A DNA stretch of 64,000 nucleotides, from contig JANRJH010000053.1 of assembly GCA_033764075.1 (NCBI GenBank), positions 62,001-126,000 on the forward strand. The letters run 5' to 3'. A program made the translations under genes and the position numbers. The stretch is from M3007 sp033764075 (lineage in GTDB: Bacteria; Bacteroidota; Bacteroidia; Chitinophagales; Saprospiraceae). A model generated the notes under the pieces. It did not search any database, had not been told where the DNA came from, and saw nothing but the letters and a program-made list of their open reading frames with translations. How positions within the stretch are numbered: position 1 is the first letter of the stretch; every line of letters begins with the position of its first letter. Shown here one piece after another: positions 59,332 through 64,000 of this stretch.

Positions 59332-60837
59332 ATGTTTTTTCGCACTGTGCTGCGGCTGCTTACCGGCATTATCGGGCTGATGCTCACCTCAGGCCTTACC
59401 GCTCAGGATGCTCCTGCGCCCAATTTCTGTGGCTACACGGGAATGTCGCCGTGGCTGGAGTGGTACCATGATAACAAGGATCAGATCGCTTACGACCGCG
59501 GGGCCGATACGGTGTGGCTGTACGTGCCCATGACCTTTCACCTGGTAGGCAACGACGACGGCTCCGGGTACTTCCCGATCGACCAGGCCATGGAGGCTGT
59601 TTGTTCGATGAACCGGATGTTCGAACAGGCCTTTATCGAGTTTTACCTGATGCCGGGCGACGAATTCCGGTACCACAACAATACCTCCTGGAATGTACAC
59701 GACTTCACTGCGGGGGGGCAAATGATTGACGCCAACCGCCTCCCCGGTCGACTGAACTGCTTTATCGTGAAAGACCCCGCTGGAAACTGCGGTTACGCCT
59801 GGAAAGACGCCATCGTGCTCGGCAAAGGCTGCTCCGGCTCAAAAAACAAAACCTGGGCGCATGAGGCGGGCCACCATTTTTCGCTGCCCCACCCATTCGT
59901 GGGATGGGAAGGGGAGGCGTGGGATTTTACCAAGCCCGCGCCGGCTTCCATCGGAGGTCGCTCGGTGGAAAAAACCGACGGCACCAACTGTAATAACTCG
60001 GCCGACCGCTTTTGCGACACCCGTCCGGACTACCTGAGTGACCGTTGGCAGTGCGACCCCAACAAGGAGAGCAGCACCATCCAGCGCGACCCCAACAATG
60101 TGCAGTTCCGTTCGGACGGCAGCCTGATCATGGGTTACTCCGATGACCAGTGCTCCGACCTGTTCACCCCCGAGCAAATTGCCGCCATGCGCAACAACCT
60201 CACCGACGAGCACGTGTCCTACCTGCAAACCAGCACACCCGGGCTCCGCATTCCGAAGGACACACTGGTGCAGTTGCTTTCGCCACTGGATACGGCAGAG
60301 GTGCAATACAACAATATCGTGCTTTCGTGGATGCCGGTGCCCAACGCACAATATTACAGTGTGAAAGTGGCCCTGACCCCCACATTTGGCATTGTGCTGA
60401 TGAACGCCAACGTCACGGGAACATCTGCCCAGGTGAATGTTACCGTTCCGGCAAACAAAATACTTTACTGGAGCGTAGAGCCCTACAGCAACTGGTCATT
60501 TTGTGGATCGTCCACGGCGCCGCAGGTCGGTGTTTTCCTGACCAAAAACCTGTCGGCAACAAACGAACTGGAACGCCACGCTTTCGCCCAACTGATGCCC
60601 AATCCTGCCTCCGGTGGTTCGAATCCCCAACTCGTGGTCAATAGTGATGAAAACCTGGACGCTTTCCTGGTTTTGCACGATGCTGCCGGCAGAACCTGTT
60701 ACCAACAACAGCTTCGCATATTCAATGGTGAGAATCGCATCGACATCCCGACCAATCAGCTCGAAAACGGATTGTACACCGTCTCCCTGCAGAATGAACT
60801 GGGCAGAATGGTGATGCGCTTGTCAGTGGTGGATTAA
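59332..60837 (+). CDS. T9SS-exported metzincin-like protein, copy B, with altered zinc motif
   Basis: A 501-residue paralogue of the previous gene, in the same layout: signal peptide (MFFRTVLRLLTGIIGLMLTSGLTAQ), Cys-rich catalytic core, FN3-like domain (about 330-410) and T9SS sorting domain (about 425-501, LMPNPASGGSNPQLVV, NGLYTVSLQNELGRMVMRL). The zinc motif reads HEAGHHFSLPH (177-187): the three His and the Glu remain but the Gly before LPH is Ser. The Met-turn-like SLIMGYSDDQC follows. Tandem duplication is inferred from shared segments such as NPAGNCGY/DPAGNCGY and LPHPF. Confidence 0.85.
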   Translation: MFFRTVLRLLTGIIGLMLTSGLTAQDAPAPNFCGYTGMSPWLEWYHDNKDQIAYDRGADTVWLYVPMTFHLVGNDDGSGYFPIDQAMEAVCSMNRMFEQAFIEFYLMPGDEFRYHNNTSWNVHDFTAGGQMIDANRLPGRLNCFIVKDPAGNCGYAWKDAIVLGKGCSGSKNKTWAHEAGHHFSLPHPFVGWEGEAWDFTKPAPASIGGRSVEKTDGTNCNNSADRFCDTRPDYLSDRWQCDPNKESSTIQRDPNNVQFRSDGSLIMGYSDDQCSDLFTPEQIAAMRNNLTDEHVSYLQTSTPGLRIPKDTLVQLLSPLDTAEVQYNNIVLSWMPVPNAQYYSVKVALTPTFGIVLMNANVTGTSAQVNVTVPANKILYWSVEPYSNWSFCGSSTAPQVGVFLTKNLSATNELERHAFAQLMPNPASGGSNPQLVVNSDENLDAFLVLHDAAGRTCYQQQLRIFNGENRIDIPTNQLENGLYTVSLQNELGRMVMRLSVVD

Positions 60838-60857
60838 CATTCCCCATAATGGTACTG

Positions 60858-60895
60858 AAAAAAAATCAGCCCGGTGTTCCCACACACCGGGCTGA
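60858..60895 (-). terminator. Intrinsic terminator of ftsZ
   Basis: TCAGCCCGGTGT (60866-60877) and ACACCGGGCTGA (60884-60895) form a perfect 12-bp stem. On the minus strand eight T follow (60865-60858). It lies 50 bases past the ftsZ stop and also marks the end of the convergent metzincin gene. Confidence 0.85.
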
Positions 60896-60944
60896 AAATG
60901 TTTGCACATGATGGGTTGTCTGCCAGGAAGGCAGCGTACAGCGG

Positions 60945-62456
60945 TTAGTCTACATTGTCGTGGAGAAACCGGTTTCCGCCCATGTTGATTTCCGGCTCGT
61001 CTTCAATGGAGATGGTCCACGGCGACATGCCGGGCGCGTCGGCGTCGGGTACATCGTCCAGCGCGATGTTCTTACGCAAGTACGCCGGCTGGTTTTCGAG
61101 GTCAATGATGGTTTGTGGGCTATTCAGGCGGACTACGTTGATGGGTCGGTTGCGGACCTCTTCGCGGCGGCGTTGGGCCTCCTCCAGCCTGCGGCGTCGT
61201 TCCTCAGGGCTGATGTCTTCCACTGCCGGACGCACGTAAGGGTCGTCATAGATGGACGAATGGCCACGAAACTTGTCTGCCGTATCCGGTGCGTCGCCAA
61301 AATCGAATTCGACGGATGGCGCCAGCTTTTCCTCCTGAACGAAAGGCTCATCGTCGGCCGTCACGCTGAACAGGCTGGGTGCCGGTGGCGTGTTGGTTGG
61401 CTTGTCGTTGTCGAGGTGAAGTATTTGGCGTTCGGGCGCTTGCGGGGGCGTGTTGGGACGTGCCTGGCGATTGGGCACGGGGATCGTTCGCCGACGTTCG
61501 GGTGAATCGAATCCGGTAGCGATGACCGTCACGGCGAGTTTTTCGCCCAGGCGTTCGTCGAAGCAATTACCCCAGATGAGGTTGGCGCCTTCGCCGGCTT
61601 CTTTTTGCACAAACTCGGTTATCTGGAAGATTTCATCCATGGTTGCCTCTTTCATGCCGGAGGTGATGTTCACCAGGATGTTTTGAGCGCCGCGGATGTT
61701 GTTGTCTTCGAGCAGCGGGGAGTTGAGGGCCTCGTCGGTGGCGCGCAGGGCCCGGTTGTCGCCTTCCGCCGTGGCAGTGCCCATGATGGCCACGCCGGAG
61801 CCGCGCATGACGGTGTTCACGTCTTCAAAGTCGACGTTCACATAGCCGGCCACGGTGATGATCTCGGCGATGCCTTTGGCGGCCGTGCACAGGATGTTGT
61901 CGGCCTGTGCGAAAGCCTGGGAGATGGACAGGTTGCCGAAGATGTCGCGCAGCTTGTCGTTGCTGATCACCACCAGGCAGTCTACGTTCCTGCGCAGTTC
62001 CTCAAGCCCTTCCATGCCGTTGCTGACGCGGGTGCGGCCTTCGAAGGTAAAGGGAAGGGTGACGATGCCCACGGTCAGGATGCCCATTTCCTGGGCGGCC
62101 TTGGCGAGGATGGGCGCTGCGCCGGTGCCGGTGCCGCCGCCCATGCCGGCGGTGATAAAGGCCATTTTGGTGCCGTCGTCCAGGAAATTTTTGATCTCCT
62201 CGAGGCTGTCGATGCAGGCCTGCTTGCCCACCGAGGGCTTGCTGCCGGCGCCACGGCCCTCGGTCAGGTGGCGTCCGAGTGCAATTTTGACGGGCACCGG
62301 GCTGAGTTCCATGGCCTGGGCGTCTGTGTTGCAGATGGCATAGTCTACGCCGACTATGCCTTGTTTATACATGTAGGTTACGGCATTGCTTCCACCGCCG
62401 CCTACACCGATGATTTTGATGATGGACGGTTCGTCCTTAGGCAAATCGAATAACAT
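60945..62456 (-). CDS. ftsZ: Cell-division GTPase FtsZ
   Basis: A 503-residue tubulin homologue that forms the Z ring. The GTP-binding G-box is GGGTGTGAAP (106-115); VGGGGSNAV, NTDAQAM and the T7 loop region GGNRALRATDEAL-like segment are present. After the core (to about 320) lies a long charged linker with an Arg/Glu-rich stretch (EERRRRLEEAQRRREEVRN) and a Bacteroidota-type tail ending MGGNRFLHDNVD. The linker makes it longer than E. coli FtsZ (383). It follows ftsA on the minus strand. Confidence 0.97.
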   Translation of the reverse strand: MLFDLPKDEPSIIKIIGVGGGGSNAVTYMYKQGIVGVDYAICNTDAQAMELSPVPVKIALGRHLTEGRGAGSKPSVGKQACIDSLEEIKNFLDDGTKMAFITAGMGGGTGTGAAPILAKAAQEMGILTVGIVTLPFTFEGRTRVSNGMEGLEELRRNVDCLVVISNDKLRDIFGNLSISQAFAQADNILCTAAKGIAEIITVAGYVNVDFEDVNTVMRGSGVAIMGTATAEGDNRALRATDEALNSPLLEDNNIRGAQNILVNITSGMKEATMDEIFQITEFVQKEAGEGANLIWGNCFDERLGEKLAVTVIATGFDSPERRRTIPVPNRQARPNTPPQAPERQILHLDNDKPTNTPPAPSLFSVTADDEPFVQEEKLAPSVEFDFGDAPDTADKFRGHSSIYDDPYVRPAVEDISPEERRRRLEEAQRRREEVRNRPINVVRLNSPQTIIDLENQPAYLRKNIALDDVPDADAPGMSPWTISIEDEPEINMGGNRFLHDNVD

Positions 62457-62534
62457 GGTGGTGTAATTTAGTGGCTCCGGCCGTCATTCCGGGGTAGCGA
62501 AGCTCCGCGGGCAACGGCCATGGCACGGTGATGG

Positions 62535-63872
62535 TTAACGCGTTTTTTCAAAATCAAGGTCCGGTTCGGCTTCAAACCACTCTTTGGTTTTCCGGAACAC
62601 ATTTTCCAGCCAGGAGGGCGATTTTTCTTCCGAGACGTTGGAGGGCGGTTGGGGTGTCGTGTCGTTGTTTTTGTCGTTTTCCGGTTGTGCGGGTTGTTCG
62701 CGCAGGTCTTCCAGCCCCTTGAGCAGGAGGCCTATGCCGGTGCTGAAGATGGGGCTCGACACTTTTTCCTGGTATCCGTGGGCCAGTTGTTCTACCGGCC
62801 CGCCGACGCGGCAGTTCATGCCGGTGTGGTATTCCGCGAGTTTTTCGATGTGGTTGAGGAGTGCGCCGCCCCCGGTGAGCACCATGCCGCCGATCAGTTT
62901 GCGTTCGTAGCCGCTGCGGCGAATCTCCCAGAGCACGTAATCGAATACTTCTTCCATGCGGGCCTGGATGATGCGGGCCAGATTCTTCTCACTAATCTCC
63001 TTGTGGTCGCGCCCTTTCAGGCCCGGAATGGTGATGATGCGGTTGTCGTACACCTCGGAGGCCATGGCAGAGCCAAATTTGACCTTGAGTTTTTCGGCCT
63101 GGGGCTGCATCACGGTGCAGCCCTCCCGTATGTCAGCGGTGATTACGTTGCCGCCAAAAGGAATCACCGCCGTGTGGCGGATGATGCCATCCTGAAAAAT
63201 GGTGATGTCGGTAGTGCCGCCGCCGATGTCAACCAGTGCAACACCTGCCTGCTTTTCTTCTTCAGACAACACGGCGTCTGCGCTGGCCAAAGGCTCCAGG
63301 TTCAGCTCGGCCACTTTGAGGCCGGCTTTTTCCACACAGCGGTAGATGTTGTTGATGGCCGTGATCTGGCCGGTAATGATGTGGAAATTGGCTTCGAGCC
63401 GGACGCCACACATGCCCACAGGGTCGCTGATGCCCTGCTCGCTGTCTACCGTGAATTCCTGCGGAAACACGTGGATGATCTTGTCGCCCGGGGGCAACAC
63501 GAGCTTGAACATGTCGTTCACCAGGCGGTCAATGTCGCGGTTTTCAATTTCCGTGTGGTCGCTGTCGCGGGTCAGGATACCGCGGTGCTGGAGGCTTTTG
63601 ATGTGCTGTCCGGCGATGCCGACGTACACCACACGAAATTTCATTTTGGCCTGGCGCTGGGCCAGGTCAACCGCCTCGCGAATGGCGGAAACGGTTTTTT
63701 CAATGTTGCTGACTACGCCGCGGAGCACGCCGACACTGTCGACCTTGCCAACGCCCAGTACTTCGAGTTTTCCGTGCGCGTTCCGGCGCCCTGCCATGCA
63801 GCACACCTTGGTAGTCCCGATGTCGAGTGCTACGACTACATCCTGCGGTTGAGAAATAAATTCGGTCATCAT
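62535..63872 (-). CDS. ftsA: Cell-division protein FtsA
   Basis: A 445-residue actin-like protein that anchors FtsZ filaments to the membrane. VVVALDIGTTKVCCMAG starts the first phosphate loop, DIGGGTTDITIFQDG the second, and GGMVLTGGGALLNHIEKLAEYHTG follows. The C-terminus holds an amphipathic helix (SWLENVFRKTKEWFE) for membrane binding. Two ATG codons in tandem (63872 and 63869) leave the start uncertain by one residue. Confidence 0.96.
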   Translation of the reverse strand: MMTEFISQPQDVVVALDIGTTKVCCMAGRRNAHGKLEVLGVGKVDSVGVLRGVVSNIEKTVSAIREAVDLAQRQAKMKFRVVYVGIAGQHIKSLQHRGILTRDSDHTEIENRDIDRLVNDMFKLVLPPGDKIIHVFPQEFTVDSEQGISDPVGMCGVRLEANFHIITGQITAINNIYRCVEKAGLKVAELNLEPLASADAVLSEEEKQAGVALVDIGGGTTDITIFQDGIIRHTAVIPFGGNVITADIREGCTVMQPQAEKLKVKFGSAMASEVYDNRIITIPGLKGRDHKEISEKNLARIIQARMEEVFDYVLWEIRRSGYERKLIGGMVLTGGGALLNHIEKLAEYHTGMNCRVGGPVEQLAHGYQEKVSSPIFSTGIGLLLKGLEDLREQPAQPENDKNNDTTPQPPSNVSEEKSPSWLENVFRKTKEWFEAEPDLDFEKTR

Positions 63873-63908
63873 GTGCAAAAAAATTATGTGGGAAATGAGT
63901 AATTCAGT

Positions 63909-64000
63909 TTAATGTTTTTTCCGGCAGACCACCTGTCCTGCATATTTCAGGTTCAGGCTTTCGTAAGTCTGCCATCCGGTGTATGGCATGCCTTCGCGGT
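63909..64000 (-). CDS. ftsQ: FtsQ, C-terminal end only (cut by the window edge)
   Basis: The last 30 codons of a minus-strand gene are in the window. They read EGMPYTGWQTYESLNLKYAG then QVVCRKKH and a stop. This closing pattern (xxNLxYxGQVVCxKK) is that of FtsQ/DivIB in this phylum, and ftsQ-ftsA-ftsZ is the expected gene order. The gap to ftsA is 36 bases. The rest lies outside the window. Confidence 0.75.
   Translation of the reverse strand, partial: REGMPYTGWQTYESLNLKYAGQVVCRKKH

Overview
The window looks like chromosomal DNA of a Bacteroidota bacterium, most likely from the Saprospiria side of the phylum (Lewinella / Haliscomenobacter-like). This is an inference from four things: several secreted proteins end in a type IX secretion (T9SS) C-terminal sorting domain; lipoproteins carry Cys followed by acidic or polar export signals; many genes have a TAnnTTTG box a short distance upstream and lack obvious Shine-Dalgarno sites; and NuoG is a short form. 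Base composition is visibly GC-rich with a few AT-richer islands. No phage, insertion sequence, CRISPR array or replication origin was recognised.

Layout. 1-4700: a tRNA-Ala, then a compact minus-strand cassette of a membrane protein, an L,D-transpeptidase-like protein, a subtilase and a tiny S74-type chaperone fragment. 4.9-7.6 kb: nucleotide-sugar genes (UDP-glucuronate decarboxylase, rfbB) and a secreted rhodanese. 7.8-21 kb: prs, a large M36 metallopeptidase, Hsp20, an outer-membrane protein, the 2-oxoglutarate dehydrogenase E2 gene, a HAD phosphatase pair, a Sua5-type tRNA modification enzyme, a predicted secreted metallopeptidase and a membrane glycosyltransferase-like protein. 21-27.7 kb: lipoprotein, second GT39-like protein, nspC, ABC-F ATPase. 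27.7-35 kb: a sigma factor with a membrane/beta-barrel partner, a six-repeat lipoprotein, a PLP-dependent sulfur amino-acid enzyme and three envelope proteins. 35-49.7 kb: the complete complex I operon nuoA-N on the minus strand, interrupted by a DUF2750-like gene (between nuoE and nuoF) and by an MntA/HepT toxin-antitoxin pair plus a broken coding remnant (between nuoF and nuoG). 49.9-55.8 kb: folD, purH, nth, and an NfeD/flotillin/DUF1648 operon. 55.8-60.8 kb: amidase, DinB-like protein and two paralogous T9SS-exported metzincins. 60.9-64 kb: the end of the division cluster (ftsQ fragment, ftsA, ftsZ).

How the parts work together. The nuo genes build the proton-pumping NADH:quinone oxidoreductase fed by the 2-oxoglutarate dehydrogenase step. 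prs, folD and purH serve nucleotide and one-carbon metabolism. The secreted peptidases suggest an exoprotein-degrading, particle-associated lifestyle.

The most unusual signals are: the four-gene subtilase cassette; the toxin-antitoxin insertion inside complex I; a terminator-like hairpin that encloses the start codon of an outer-membrane protein; a family of 7-bp-period intergenic repeats at several separate loci, two of which share a larger palindrome; and a 9 x 13 bp array that copies one arm of a hairpin. All functional calls come from reading motifs by eye. No database search was run.
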